Part shown: positions 39,527 through 48,230 of the stretch, in pieces
Numbering within the stretch: the stretch's first letter is position 1
Layout of the letters: each line of letters begins with the position of its first letter
Assembly (NCBI GenBank): GCA_035689115.1
Contig: DASSMA010000053.1
Location: 1-64,000 of the forward strand
Direction: 5' to 3'
DNA: 64,000 nucleotides
From: JAHFUS01 sp035689115
Lineage (GTDB): Bacteria; Actinomycetota; Acidimicrobiia; Acidimicrobiales; GCA-2861595
Position numbers and translations under genes: made by a program
The notes under the pieces: generated by a model
Database searches by the model: none
Seen by the model: only the letters and a program-made list of their open reading frames with translations
What the model was told of the DNA's origin: nothing

Positions 39527-40825
39527 ATGCCCGAGGGTGCGTCGCGACGCGCCCGCGTCGACGCGCCGGTGGACGGCGAGTGGGCGGCGTGGTGGGGGGC
39601 ACCGGTGCGCCTGCGGCTCCTGACGGTCGTCGTCGCCGGCGCCGCCCTGGCCGTCTGCGCCGGCGCCGGCCGCGGCGCCCTCCCGGGCGACTGGAAAGCC
39701 CGCCTGGCGGCGGTGGTGATCGCCGGGCTGGCCAGCGTGGAGCTGGGCCGACTGGCCGAGGGCGGCCGGATCGAGCGCCAGCGCCTCCACAAGGGCCTCT
39801 CGACCTGGCCTTTCGCCGCCGCCTTGCTGCTCGGTCCGGCGCCTGCCGGGTGGGTGGCGGCGGCCGTGTACGGCCATGCCTGGGTCCGCGGCATCCGCAT
39901 CCGCCGGTGGAAGTGGATCGGGTCCTGGGCCATCGTGGTGCTGGCCGGCCTGGGAGCGTCGACGGCCATGCGGGCCGCCACCGGCGCCCTGCTCCCGCCC
40001 ACCGGGTCGACGTCGACCATGCTCGGCGTGGTGGCCGCCCTGGTCGTCTTCCTGGCCGTGGAGACGGTGCTGTTCTTCGGCTTCTCCCGCGTGAACACCG
40101 CCGAGGACGAGGTCCATCTCCGGGCCGCCCTCGCCGGGCGCGGGTTCTACCTGCTCGAGGCGGCCGTGCTGACCTCGGGCGCCATCGCCGCCGTGGTGTG
40201 CCGCTACTCGCCGGCGTTCCTGGTCTTCGCCGGCCCGGCCTACGCCCTCGTCCAACGCGGCCTCCTGCACCAGTCGCTGCGCGACGAGGCCCGTCACGAC
40301 GCCAAGACCGGCGTCCTGCACAGCGAGGCGTGGCGGGCCGGCGCGCCAGCCGTGTTCGCCCAGGCCGAGCGTGCCGGCCGGAAGGTGGCGGTGGCGATCG
40401 TCGACCTGGACTGCTTCAAGGCGGTCAACGACACCCACGGGCACCTGGTGGGCGACGAGGTGCTGGCCGGCGCGGCCGACGCCGTCGTCGGCTCCCTGCG
40501 GCGCGACGACCTGGCCGGGCGCTTCGGCGGCGACGAGTTCTGTGCCCTCATGGTGTGCGACTCCCTCGACGAGGCGGCGGCCGTCGGCGACCGCATCCGG
40601 TGCAACATCGCCGGTCTCCGCTTCGCCTGCCCGGAGCTCGAGGCCACCGCCTCGGTCGGCGTGGCGGTGGCCCACCCGGCCGACGTCGGCGACGTGGCCC
40701 GGCTGGTGGAGGTGGCCGATCAGGCCCTCTACGACGCCAAGACGGCGGGGCGCAACCTGGTGCGGAGCCGGGTCGTGGTCCCGGCGCGCCGGCGCCCCGG
40801 CGGGCGTGCGAGTATCGGCGGATGA
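39527..40825 (+). CDS. Membrane diguanylate cyclase (GGDEF)
   Basis: The 432-residue protein has an N-terminal membrane region with about six helices (residues 25-250) and a C-terminal GGDEF domain (about 262-415). The catalytic motif FGGDEF is intact, and an inhibitory I-site RRDD lies five residues upstream, so it should make c-di-GMP and be product-inhibited. No other signalling domain is seen. Its stop overlaps the start of the peroxiredoxin-like gene (ATGA), coupling the two. Confidence 0.88.
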   Translation: MPEGASRRARVDAPVDGEWAAWWGAPVRLRLLTVVVAGAALAVCAGAGRGALPGDWKARLAAVVIAGLASVELGRLAEGGRIERQRLHKGLSTWPFAAALLLGPAPAGWVAAAVYGHAWVRGIRIRRWKWIGSWAIVVLAGLGASTAMRAATGALLPPTGSTSTMLGVVAALVVFLAVETVLFFGFSRVNTAEDEVHLRAALAGRGFYLLEAAVLTSGAIAAVVCRYSPAFLVFAGPAYALVQRGLLHQSLRDEARHDAKTGVLHSEAWRAGAPAVFAQAERAGRKVAVAIVDLDCFKAVNDTHGHLVGDEVLAGAADAVVGSLRRDDLAGRFGGDEFCALMVCDSLDEAAAVGDRIRCNIAGLRFACPELEATASVGVAVAHPADVGDVARLVEVADQALYDAKTAGRNLVRSRVVVPARRRPGGRASIGG

Positions 40826-41355
40826 CCGGGCCCAGCGTCGGAGACCCCGCCCCCGACTTCGCCCTGCCCGACCACCTCGGGCAGCAGTGGCGACTGGCCG
40901 ACCACCGGGGCCGCCCGGTGGTGCTCGTCTTCCACCGTCACCTGGCCTGACTGCCCTGCCAGCAGCATGCCGTCGCCGTGCGCGACCGGCTGGCCGAACT
41001 GGGAGACGCCGAGGTCGTGCTCGTGACCTTCACCCGCCGGCGCAACCTGCGCGGCTACCGCGGCCGGCTGGAGCTGCCGTTCCCCGTCCTGGCCGACGAG
41101 GACCGGGCCGTCTACCGCGCCTACGGGCTGCGCCGGGGGCCGTGGTGGCGGGTGTGGGGCCCGGCTACCTGGGTGGCGTACGCCCGGGGCCTCCTGCGGG
41201 GGGAGCGGGTGGGCCGTCCCACCGAGGACACCCTCCAGCTCGGCGGTGACTTCGTGGTCGGCCGGGACGGCGTCGTCCGCTACGCCCACCCCTCGCGGTC
41301 GCCGACCGACCGCCCGCCGGTGGACGCCCTCGTGGCCGCCGTCTCAGCCGCCTGA
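40822..41355 (+). CDS. AhpC/TSA peroxiredoxin-like protein with in-frame TGA (probable selenocysteine, UxxC)
   Basis: The reading frame runs 178 codons from ATG 40822 to TGA 41353 with one in-frame TGA at 40948-40950 (codon 43). The context is VVLVFHRHLA-[TGA]-LPCQQH, exactly where the thioredoxin-fold AhpC/TSA-like (AhpC-TSA_2 type) family has its redox Cys, giving UxxC. Both flanks match the family (PAPDFALPDHLG before; GDFVVGRDGVVRYAHPSRSPTDRP after). A hairpin follows at 40969-40990. It is inferred to be a selenoprotein thiol peroxidase or oxidoreductase. It overlaps the GGDEF gene by ATGA and converges with galT by 12 bases. A nonsense mutation is the alternative. Confidence 0.75.
40969..40990 (+). 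promoter_or_regulatory. Candidate bacterial SECIS hairpin
   Basis: GCC-GTCGC (40969-40976), loop CGTGC (40977-40981) and GCGAC-C-GGC (40982-40990) form an 8-bp stem with one bulged C. The loop starts 26 nt after the TGA, inside the 16-37 nt window usual for bacterial SECIS elements, and has G among its first two bases. Confidence 0.55.
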
Positions 41356-42309
41356 ACCGGGGGCCCGCAGCTCGGCCGCCGCGTCCTCGGGCGCCACGTC
41401 GACGAGGAAGGAGCCGCCGCCCAGCTCGGAGCCGGCCAGGTACTTGAGCTTCGTCGCCGTGCGGTGGAACGGGTAGAGCTCCACGTGGAGGTGGCTCACC
41501 TCCTCCCAGGGCCCGCCGTCGGTCGGCGCCTGGTGCATGGCCATCACGTAGGGCAGGGAGAAGCCGAAGAGGCCGTCGTAGGCGGTCAGCACCCGGGCCA
41601 GCACCTCGGCCAGGTCGTCGCGCTCGGGGTCGGTCAGGTCGGGGAGGCTCGGGACGTGGCGGCGGGCGGCCACATGGACCTCGTAGGGGAAGCGCGGGGC
41701 GAAGGGGACGAAGGCGGCGAAACCCTGGTTGGCCGCCACCAGCCGCGCCCCGCCCGCCACCTCGGCGGCCACCACGTCGCAGTGCACGCACGTCCCCTCC
41801 GCCTCGAGGTGGGCGGCGGCGGCGGTCAGCTCGAGGAGGGGGCGGGGCGGGATCTCCGGGTAGCCGTACACCTGCCCGTGGGGGTGGTGGAGGGTGACCC
41901 CCACCGCCTCCCCCTTGTTCTCGAAGACCAGCACGTAGGCCACCTCGTCCCGGCCGGCGAGGTCGGCGTAGCGCTCGGCCCACACCTCCACCAGCCGCCG
42001 GACGCCGGCCGCCCCCATGGCGGCCAGGGTGAGCGAGTGGTCGTCGGAGTAGAGCACCACCTCGGAGGCGCCGGCCGCCGGCGCCACCTGCTCCAGGCGC
42101 CGGCCGGGCGTGTCGGGTGGCGGGGGGTCGGCCATGAGGGCGGGGAAGCGGTTGTCGAACACCACGACCTCGAAGGCCGGGCGGGGGACCTCGCCGCGGC
42201 CGGGGCAGAGCGGGCACTGGTCGAAGGCGGGGAGGAAGGTGCGCCCCTGCCGGGCGGTGGACAGGGTCACCCACTCGCCCGTGGTGGGGTCCCGCCGCCG
42301 CTCGTTCAC
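41344..42309 (-). CDS. galT: Galactose-1-phosphate uridylyltransferase
   Basis: The 321-residue HIT-superfamily enzyme has the N-terminal RRDPTTGEWV, a zinc-type CxxC (CPLCPGRGE), VFENKGEAVGVTLHHPHGQVYGYP with the active-site HPH, and the C-terminal HLHVELYPFHR. It exchanges UMP between UDP-glucose and galactose-1-phosphate in the Leloir pathway. GTG 42309 overlaps the stop of the upstream hypothetical. galK lies divergently beyond that gene. Confidence 0.93.
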   Translation of the reverse strand: MNERRRDPTTGEWVTLSTARQGRTFLPAFDQCPLCPGRGEVPRPAFEVVVFDNRFPALMADPPPPDTPGRRLEQVAPAAGASEVVLYSDDHSLTLAAMGAAGVRRLVEVWAERYADLAGRDEVAYVLVFENKGEAVGVTLHHPHGQVYGYPEIPPRPLLELTAAAAHLEAEGTCVHCDVVAAEVAGGARLVAANQGFAAFVPFAPRFPYEVHVAARRHVPSLPDLTDPERDDLAEVLARVLTAYDGLFGFSLPYVMAMHQAPTDGGPWEEVSHLHVELYPFHRTATKLKYLAGSELGGGSFLVDVAPEDAAAELRAPGSGG

Positions 42310-43193
42310 TGCGCCCAGCCCGGGAACGAGTAGTACGCCAGGCGCCGGCCGTCGTCCTTCGCCTCGACCTCGACCGCCATCGCCGCCCGGGGCGCAGCCG
42401 CCCACCGAACGAGGTCGGCGAGCAGGGCGGCGGCCAGCGGGTGCCCGGCAGCGGCGGCCGAGGCCAGCCGGTACTGGCAGAACACCAGGCCGCCGTGGGC
42501 GCCCACGACGGTGGCGTCGCCGGCCAGGACCATCGGGTGCTCGAGCCGGCCGGTGACGACCGCATCGACGGGCAGGCCGGCGTCGTCGCCGCCCAGGTCG
42601 GCGTGGCGGGGCAGGCACGGCAGGGCGCCCGACGGAGTGGTGCGCCGCCCGCCGGCCGGCGGCGGGCCGAGCGTCACCGGGACGGGGAAATGGCGGGCGG
42701 CGGCCGCCGGCTGGGCCAGCACCACCAGGCCGTCCCCGCCGGCCAGGGCGGCGGCCGCCCGGGCGGCGTGGGCGTCGAGGGCGTCCTCGGCGACGACCAG
42801 CACCCCGGCCGCCCCCACCTCGGTGCCGGCGGCGGCCAGGGCCTCGGCCGTCGCCCCTTCGCCGGCCACCCGCACGGCGACGGCGGCGCGTGGACGCGGC
42901 ACCACCAGCACCGGCCGCCGGGCGGCGGCCACCAGCCGCCCGCCGGCCCGCACCACGACCGCGGCGCGGTGCCGGCCGGGCGCCGCCGGGGCGTCGAGCC
43001 CGGCGACCCCCACGTCCCGCACCGCCCCGGCCGCCACGTCGCCGGCCGCAGCCGCGGCGGCCGCCTCGCCCACCCGCACCTCGACGGTGACGGCCTCCAG
43101 GGCGGGCCCGTCGTTGGCCAGGCGCACGGTGGCGCGCGCCGGCCGGCCCGCCACCAGGACCGTGTCCCGGACGTCCAGCACGGCGTCCACCAC
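42306..43193 (-). CDS. Hypothetical protein coupled to galT
   Basis: The 295-residue protein has an N-terminal beta-sandwich (residues 1-85: VLVAGRPARATVRLANDGPALEAVTVEVRVG), an Ala-rich alpha/beta middle and a C-terminal segment (VVGAHGGLVFCQYRL ... HPLAAALLADLVRWAA) that recalls the C-terminal domains of glycoside hydrolases. No catalytic acid pair is visible, so it may be a stand-alone domain or a divergent relative. Its stop overlaps the galT start (GTGA), and it starts 47 bases from galK. A role in galactoside use is inferred from position. Confidence 0.6.
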   Translation of the reverse strand: MVDAVLDVRDTVLVAGRPARATVRLANDGPALEAVTVEVRVGEAAAAAAAGDVAAGAVRDVGVAGLDAPAAPGRHRAAVVVRAGGRLVAAARRPVLVVPRPRAAVAVRVAGEGATAEALAAAGTEVGAAGVLVVAEDALDAHAARAAAALAGGDGLVVLAQPAAAARHFPVPVTLGPPPAGGRRTTPSGALPCLPRHADLGGDDAGLPVDAVVTGRLEHPMVLAGDATVVGAHGGLVFCQYRLASAAAAGHPLAAALLADLVRWAAAPRAAMAVEVEAKDDGRRLAYYSFPGWAQ

Positions 43194-43199
43194 GGCGCC

Positions 43200-43235
43200 G
43201 ACGGTAGGCGGCCCCCGCTCACGCCGCCTACCGTC
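43200..43235. promoter_or_regulatory. 13-bp perfect inverted repeat between the divergent gal genes
   Basis: GACGGTAGGCGGC (43200-43212) and GCCGCCTACCGTC (43223-43235) are exact complements with a 10-bp spacer, half-sites 23 bp apart. They fill most of the 47-bp gap between the two start codons. It is probably a shared operator; the regulator is not in the window. Confidence 0.6.
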
Positions 43236-43240
43236 CAGGT

Positions 43241-44236
43241 GTGGTGCGCGCCTTCGCCCCCGGTCGGGTGAACCTCATCGGGGACCACACCGACTACACC
43301 GGCGGGCTGGCCCTCCCGATGGCGGTCGACCTCGGGACCACCGTCGTGCTGGAGCGGGGCGGGGAGGTGGTGCGGCTGGTGTCGGCCGACGAGCCCGACC
43401 CGGCGGTGGTGCCGGTGGCCGGGTGCGACCCGACGGCGATGCCGGAGGGGTGGGCGCGCTACGTGGCCGGCGTGGTGGCCGAGGTGCGCCCGGCGGCCGG
43501 CGGGACGGGCACGGTGACCACCACGCTGCCGCGCGGGGCCGGCCTGTCGTCGAGCGCCGCCCTCGAGGTGGCGGTCGCCCTCGCCCTCGGTTTCCGGGGT
43601 CCACCGCTGGAGCTGGCGCTCGCCTGCCAGCGGGCCGAGCAGCGGGCGTGGGGCGTGCCCACCGGGCTGATGGACCAGCTGGCGTCGGCCGCCGGCCGGG
43701 CCGGCCACGCCCTCCTCGTGGACTTCGCCACCGCCGCCGTCGACCACGTGCCGCTTCCCGAGGGTGCCGACGTGGTGGTGGTGGACTCCGGCGAGCGGCG
43801 CTCGGTGGCCGACTCCGAGTACCGGAGCCGGCACGGCGAGTGCCAGGCGGCCGAAGCCCTCGTAGGGCCGCTGCGCAGTGCCGACCGGGACGCGGTGGAG
43901 GCCATCGCCGATCCCGTGCTGCGCCGGCGGGCCCGCCACGTGGTGAGCGAGAACGCCCGGGTGCGGGCCTGCGCGGCGTGCCTCCGGGCCGGCGACGCGG
44001 CCGGCGCGGGCCGCCTCATGACGGAGAGCCACGCCAGCCTGCGGGACGACTTCGAGGTGTCCACCCCCGGCCTCGACGCCCTCGTCGAGCGGCTGCTCGC
44101 CCTCGACGGCGTCTACGGGGCCCGCCTCACCGGCGCCGGCTTCGGCGGCTGCGTGGTGGCGCTCGCCGCCGCCGGCGCCGCCGTGCCGGGGCGGCGGGTC
44201 CGGGCGGCCGGCGGGGCCTTCGCCGAGGAGGGCTGA
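43241..44236 (+). CDS. galK: Galactokinase
   Basis: The 331-residue GHMP kinase starts with the signature VRAFAPGRVNLIGDHTDYTGG. It has the ATP motif LPRGAGLSSSAALEVA near residue 100, catalytic-region MDQLAS and the C-terminal GARLTGAGFGGCVVAL. It phosphorylates galactose at C1. It is somewhat short for the family because the C-terminus ends soon after motif 3. GTG 43241 is used; GTG 43244 is possible. It is divergent from the galT operon. Confidence 0.93.
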   Translation: MVRAFAPGRVNLIGDHTDYTGGLALPMAVDLGTTVVLERGGEVVRLVSADEPDPAVVPVAGCDPTAMPEGWARYVAGVVAEVRPAAGGTGTVTTTLPRGAGLSSSAALEVAVALALGFRGPPLELALACQRAEQRAWGVPTGLMDQLASAAGRAGHALLVDFATAAVDHVPLPEGADVVVVDSGERRSVADSEYRSRHGECQAAEALVGPLRSADRDAVEAIADPVLRRRARHVVSENARVRACAACLRAGDAAGAGRLMTESHASLRDDFEVSTPGLDALVERLLALDGVYGARLTGAGFGGCVVALAAAGAAVPGRRVRAAGGAFAEEG

Positions 44237-44252
44237 CCCTCAGTCCGGCATA

Positions 44253-44364
44253 GCCGCCATGGATGGCGGCTCGTGCGCGTGAAGGACTCAACCATGGTCG
44301 CCGTCGCGCCCGCCAGGGCTCCGCCGACAGTGAGCGGAGCGCCAGGATGGCGCAGAGCGACCAT
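44253..44364. terminator. Structured convergent spacer after galK
   Basis: GCCGCCAT-GG-ATGGCGGC (44253-44270) is a compact hairpin. A second, larger one pairs ATGGTCGC (44294-44301) with GCGACCAT (44357-44364) and contains a nested CTCCGC/GCGGAG stem. They lie between galK and the convergent FAD gene. There is no U-tract. Confidence 0.5.
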
Positions 44365-44368
44365 CGGA

Positions 44369-45865
44369 TTACCGCGCGGCCCCCTCACGGGCCGCCCGCT
44401 CGGCCTCGATGACCCGCCGTTCGAGCACGGGCGCGTCGCGGCCGGTGCGGTCCTCGGCCTTCTGCTCGTGGTACTCGGCCTCCACGTTCACGCTCCACAC
44501 GTCGTGGTCGGCGCCCAGGATGTTCTCCACCGACAGCATGGCCGTGTACATGGAGTGGTCCTGGTTGTTGTACTTGTGCATCCCGTTGCGCCCGACCGGA
44601 TAGGCGTTGGGGGCGTTGGCTTCCAGCCACTTCCTGAGGACCTCGACGTTGGCCCGGTAGGCGTCGTCGTACACCGGGTAGGCCTTGGGCATCCGCACCA
44701 CGTAGCCGCGCTCCACGTCGGACGGCTGGGCCAGGCCGAGGGCGGCGAGCTCGCGGGTACCGAGAGCCACGAGGTCGTCGTCGGCCATGGTCCACAGGTC
44801 GTCGCCCTCGAAGACGAAGTACTCGAGGCCGAGGCACGTGCGCCCGTCCTTCACCATGTGGGGAGACCACTGGCCGAAGTTCTGGATCCGGCCCACGCGT
44901 ACCTCGGGGGAGTGGACGTAGATCCAGTTGTCGGGGAACCCGGCCGCCGCCGGCACCACCAGGGCGACGGTGAGGAAGTCGCGGTGGGTGAGGCCGGTGG
45001 CCGCCTGCAGGACCTCGGGCGGGGGCGGCGGGTCCATCGCCTGCACCAGGGCGCCGAGCGGCATGGAGGAGATCACCGCGTCGCAGGGGTAGCGCACGTC
45101 CTTCCCGTCGACCCGGGCGCTGACGGCGACGGCCCGCCCGCCCTCGTGGTGGACGGCGGTGACGGGCGCCTGCATCAGCACTTCGGTCCCGCCGCGCTCG
45201 ACCAGGTCGCGGCAGCGCTCCCACATCATCCCCGGGCCCAGCTTCGGGTACTTGAACTCCTCGATGAGGCTGGTGATCGCCGTCTGCTTCCGCTTGGGCG
45301 TGAGGGCGTTCACGACCGCCTTGCCGAGGGACAGGTTCTTGATCCGCTGGGCCGCCCAGTCGGCCTTGATCTCCGTGGCCGGGACGCCCCACACCTTCTC
45401 GGTGTAGGTCTTGAAGAACGTGCGGTACAGGCGGCCGCCGAAGCGGGCGGTGACCCACCCCTCGAAGCTGTCCTGCTCGGCCGGCGGGCGCACCCGGGCC
45501 CACGCGTAGGAGGCCACGCACTTGGTGGACTCGACGAGGCCGAGGCCCTTGACGGCGTTGGCCGCCCGCAGGGGGTAGTCGAAGTACTTGCCGTTGTAAT
45601 AGATCCGGCTCATACGGGGGCGGACGAGGAAGTCCTCGTCGGGGAGGATCTCGTGCCAGAGGTCCTCGACGGCCTTGACCTTGGTGAAGAACCGGTGCCC
45701 GCCGATGTCGAAGCGCCAGCCCTCGCGCTCGGCCGTGCGGCTGATGCCGCCCACCACCGAGTCCGCCTCCAGCACCGTGGAGGGGATGCCCCGCCGGGCC
45801 AGCAGGTAGGCGGCGGTGAGCCCGGCCGGGCCGGCGCCGACGATGACGACTTCAGGATCCTGCAT
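44369..45865 (-). CDS. FAD-dependent amine-oxidase/UDP-galactopyranose-mutase-like protein
   Basis: The 498-residue flavoprotein begins VVIVGAGPAGLTAAYLLARRG (FAD-binding GxGxxG), followed by VLEADSVVGGISRTAEREGWRFDIGGHRFF. VWGVPATEIKADWAAQRI and the closing YPVGRNGMHKYNNQDHSMYTA are family landmarks of NAD(P)/FAD oxidoreductases related to protoporphyrinogen oxidase and UDP-galactopyranose mutase. A role in cell-envelope sugar or lipid metabolism is plausible given the adjacent GT39-like gene. ATG 45865 has AGGAG 5-6 nt upstream; ATG 45877 is an alternative. Confidence 0.83.
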   Translation of the reverse strand: MQDPEVVIVGAGPAGLTAAYLLARRGIPSTVLEADSVVGGISRTAEREGWRFDIGGHRFFTKVKAVEDLWHEILPDEDFLVRPRMSRIYYNGKYFDYPLRAANAVKGLGLVESTKCVASYAWARVRPPAEQDSFEGWVTARFGGRLYRTFFKTYTEKVWGVPATEIKADWAAQRIKNLSLGKAVVNALTPKRKQTAITSLIEEFKYPKLGPGMMWERCRDLVERGGTEVLMQAPVTAVHHEGGRAVAVSARVDGKDVRYPCDAVISSMPLGALVQAMDPPPPPEVLQAATGLTHRDFLTVALVVPAAAGFPDNWIYVHSPEVRVGRIQNFGQWSPHMVKDGRTCLGLEYFVFEGDDLWTMADDDLVALGTRELAALGLAQPSDVERGYVVRMPKAYPVYDDAYRANVEVLRKWLEANAPNAYPVGRNGMHKYNNQDHSMYTAMLSVENILGADHDVWSVNVEAEYHEQKAEDRTGRDAPVLERRVIEAERAAREGAAR

Positions 45866-45873
45866 GCCACTCC

Positions 45874-47469
45874 TCATCGTTGGGGGTCGAAGCGGTACAG
45901 CTGCGCATGTTCGTAGGCGGCGTGCGCTCCCACGACCCGGACCGGGTCGGGCCGCAACTGGTGGAGCGTGCCGAAGATCCGCTCGCACGAATGCTCCAGG
46001 CCGTGGTAGCCCGGCGAGGTGACCATCCAGATCGTCGACGACGCGGCCCGGAGGTCGATGGCGCGGGCGAAGGCGCGGGGGTCGCTGTTGTGCACCCGCT
46101 CGGTGTAGTCGACCCAGTCGACGCGCTCCAGCGAGCTTCCCGGCGGGAAGACGACCGTGGTGGCGGCGATCGGGCCCAGCTCCCGGGCCAGGCCGGGCCC
46201 CAGCTGGTCGGGGCAGACCACCACGGCGTCGCCCGGTTGCACCCGCCGGTCGAGGGCGGCCGCCACCTGCCGGGCCTGGGTGCGGGGGGCGTCCGCCGCC
46301 TCGAACGAGCGGAACAGGCCCACGCTGACGAGGGCGACGGCGATGATGCGGACGGCCCTGGGGTGCTCCACCGCCGCCAGCCCGCGCGCCGCCAGGAGCA
46401 CGAACGGCACCATCACCACGGCGGCGTAGCGGGGGGCGAAGGCGCTGCCCGTGACGCGGGAGGCGACGAGGGCCAGGGTCAGGGTGCCGGCGACGACAGC
46501 GGCCATGGGGCGGGCCTGCGGCCGGCCGGCGGGGTCGATCTCGATGGCGCCACCGGGCAGCGGCTGGGCGCACAGCCCGAGCAGGGCGAGCATCGGATAG
46601 GCGAGCCCGAGCAGGCCGAGCCCGCCCCGGTCGCCGGCCAGGCTGCGGAGGGACGACTCGAAGATCCACAAGCCGGCCACCTGTCCCCAGGGGGCGCCGG
46701 TGTGGCGGAGCTGGTACAGGAAGGTGGGCGCCCAGGGGAGGAAGACCACGCCGCCGGCGGCCATGGCGCCGACCACCCGGAAGGCGGCCGCCCGGCCAGG
46801 GTCGCCGGCGGGGTGCCGGAGCCCGCAGGCCAGCACCACCGTCGTCACGACGGCCAGCAGGAACAGCGCCCAGTAGTGCGTGAGCGCCAGGGCGGCGGTG
46901 AGGGCGGCCACGGCGGCGAGCGGCCACCGGCCCGGGCGCTCCAGAGCCTGGTGGACGGCCAGGATCCCGGCGGCCGACAGCAGCATCACCAGCGAGTACA
47001 TCCGGGCCTCGGTGGCGTAGCGGTGCAGGAACGGCAGCGACACGAGGAGCAGCGCCGCCGCCACCGCCGCCCGCCGCCCGTACAGCCGGGCCGCGGCGAG
47101 GACGCCCACGGGGACGGTGGCCACCGCCAGCACGGCCGACAGCGACCGGCCCGCCGTGTCGCCGTCGCCGAAGACGCCCGTCCAGAGGTGCAGCAGGAGG
47201 TAGTAGAGCGGCGGCGAGCCGTCGCCCCGGAGGGCGGTGAGCACCTGGCCCAGCGGCTGGCGGGCGATGCTCATGGTCTGCGCCTCGTCGAGCCACATGG
47301 GCGTGCGCCGCGAGAGGACCAGGCTGGCCCCGATCAGGACCGTCGACGCCGCCGTGGCGGCGACGGCCAGCGGCGCCAGGCTGCCGCCGGCACCGGTGAG
47401 CACCATGACCGGCCGCGCCGCAGCCCGGGCGGGACGGCCCGCCGCCGGGCGATCGGTAACGACTCGCAT
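45874..47469 (-). CDS. GT39/ArnT-like membrane glycosyltransferase
   Basis: The 531-residue protein has about 11-12 TM helices and the GT-C motif MWLDEAQTM (the DE pair of GT39/ArnT-type enzymes) in the first extracellular loop near residue 60, then GDGSPPLYYLLLHLW. A C-terminal soluble tail (about 400-531) follows the last helix. These enzymes use polyprenyl-phosphate sugars to glycosylate proteins or lipids outside the membrane. GTG 47502 would add 11 residues. It lies 8 bases before the FAD gene and is probably its operon partner. Confidence 0.8.
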   Translation of the reverse strand: MRVVTDRPAAGRPARAAARPVMVLTGAGGSLAPLAVAATAASTVLIGASLVLSRRTPMWLDEAQTMSIARQPLGQVLTALRGDGSPPLYYLLLHLWTGVFGDGDTAGRSLSAVLAVATVPVGVLAAARLYGRRAAVAAALLLVSLPFLHRYATEARMYSLVMLLSAAGILAVHQALERPGRWPLAAVAALTAALALTHYWALFLLAVVTTVVLACGLRHPAGDPGRAAAFRVVGAMAAGGVVFLPWAPTFLYQLRHTGAPWGQVAGLWIFESSLRSLAGDRGGLGLLGLAYPMLALLGLCAQPLPGGAIEIDPAGRPQARPMAAVVAGTLTLALVASRVTGSAFAPRYAAVVMVPFVLLAARGLAAVEHPRAVRIIAVALVSVGLFRSFEAADAPRTQARQVAAALDRRVQPGDAVVVCPDQLGPGLARELGPIAATTVVFPPGSSLERVDWVDYTERVHNSDPRAFARAIDLRAASSTIWMVTSPGYHGLEHSCERIFGTLHQLRPDPVRVVGAHAAYEHAQLYRFDPQR

Positions 47470-47650
47470 GGGAGGCTCCAGAAGGGTGGGGTCGCCCGTC
47501 ACCCGTTTTTCGAGGGGCGCGATCGGTTGTCAACCGCCCGTCGGGCATCTTGCCACGAACCCCCCGCCGCAAACACTTCGCGGGTCCCGTGCCGGCTTTC
47601 CCGCCGGGCACCGGAATGCCGGGGACGGCGGCGGAGAAGGGCTTGCTCGC

Positions 47651-48230
47651 GTGCAGACCTTCCTTCCCGACCCCGACTTCGGGACCAGCGCCCGCCTGCT
47701 CTGCGGGCCTGACGCGGCGGACGTACGGCTGGAAGGCGCATCCAGCGGTGCGCATGTGCTCCGGGTGCGAGGAGGCCCTCGCCGCCTACGCGGTGGCGGT
47801 GTGCACCGAGTGGCGCGGGCGGGGCCACCGCGACACCGTCGAGGGATCCGTCGTGGAGGCCCTGTCCGACGCCGGCCTCGGCCGCAGGGGCCCGCCACGC
47901 GCCCAGGCCGAACTGGCGGCCGCCGGCGCCCTGCCGGTGTGGTTGGGCGACGAGCCGCTCCACCGCAGCCACCGTTCCGCCCTGGTGCGCAAGGATCCCG
48001 CGTACTACCGGCCGCGGTTCCCCGACGTGCCCGACGACCTGCCCTACGTGTGGCCCCCGGGGCTACGGACTGGCGAGGGCGGGCTGAACGGGAAGGCGCT
48101 GGCAGGCGCCCTCGGCCCGGAACCGGTCGACCTTCTCGAACAGCGTCCGCGGGTCGACCACCGCCCGGCCGTGGTCGAAGCAGTGCACGGTGACGGGGAT
48201 GTCCTTGGGCAGCGGGCCGGCCGCCATTGA
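47651..48230 (+). pseudogene. Broken MSMEG_6728-type gene
   Basis: The family start (VQTFLPDPDFGTSARLL) lies in one frame at 47651-47701. The rest (TYGWKAHPAVRMCSGCEEALAAYAVAVC ... EPLHRSHRSALVRKDPAYYRPRFPDVPDDLPYVWP) continues in another frame from about 47715. Roughly twenty conserved residues, including the usual DRKRLGKQR block, are missing at the junction. So a deletion plus frameshift has inactivated it. Its 3' end overlaps the minus-strand gene at 48063. The family function is poorly known. Confidence 0.6.

Noticed and set aside
40822..40950. Simple truncated 42-residue peptide plus a separate gene from GTG 40978
   Set aside because: The frame, family match across the TGA and the SECIS-like hairpin favour one protein; kept only as the alternative.
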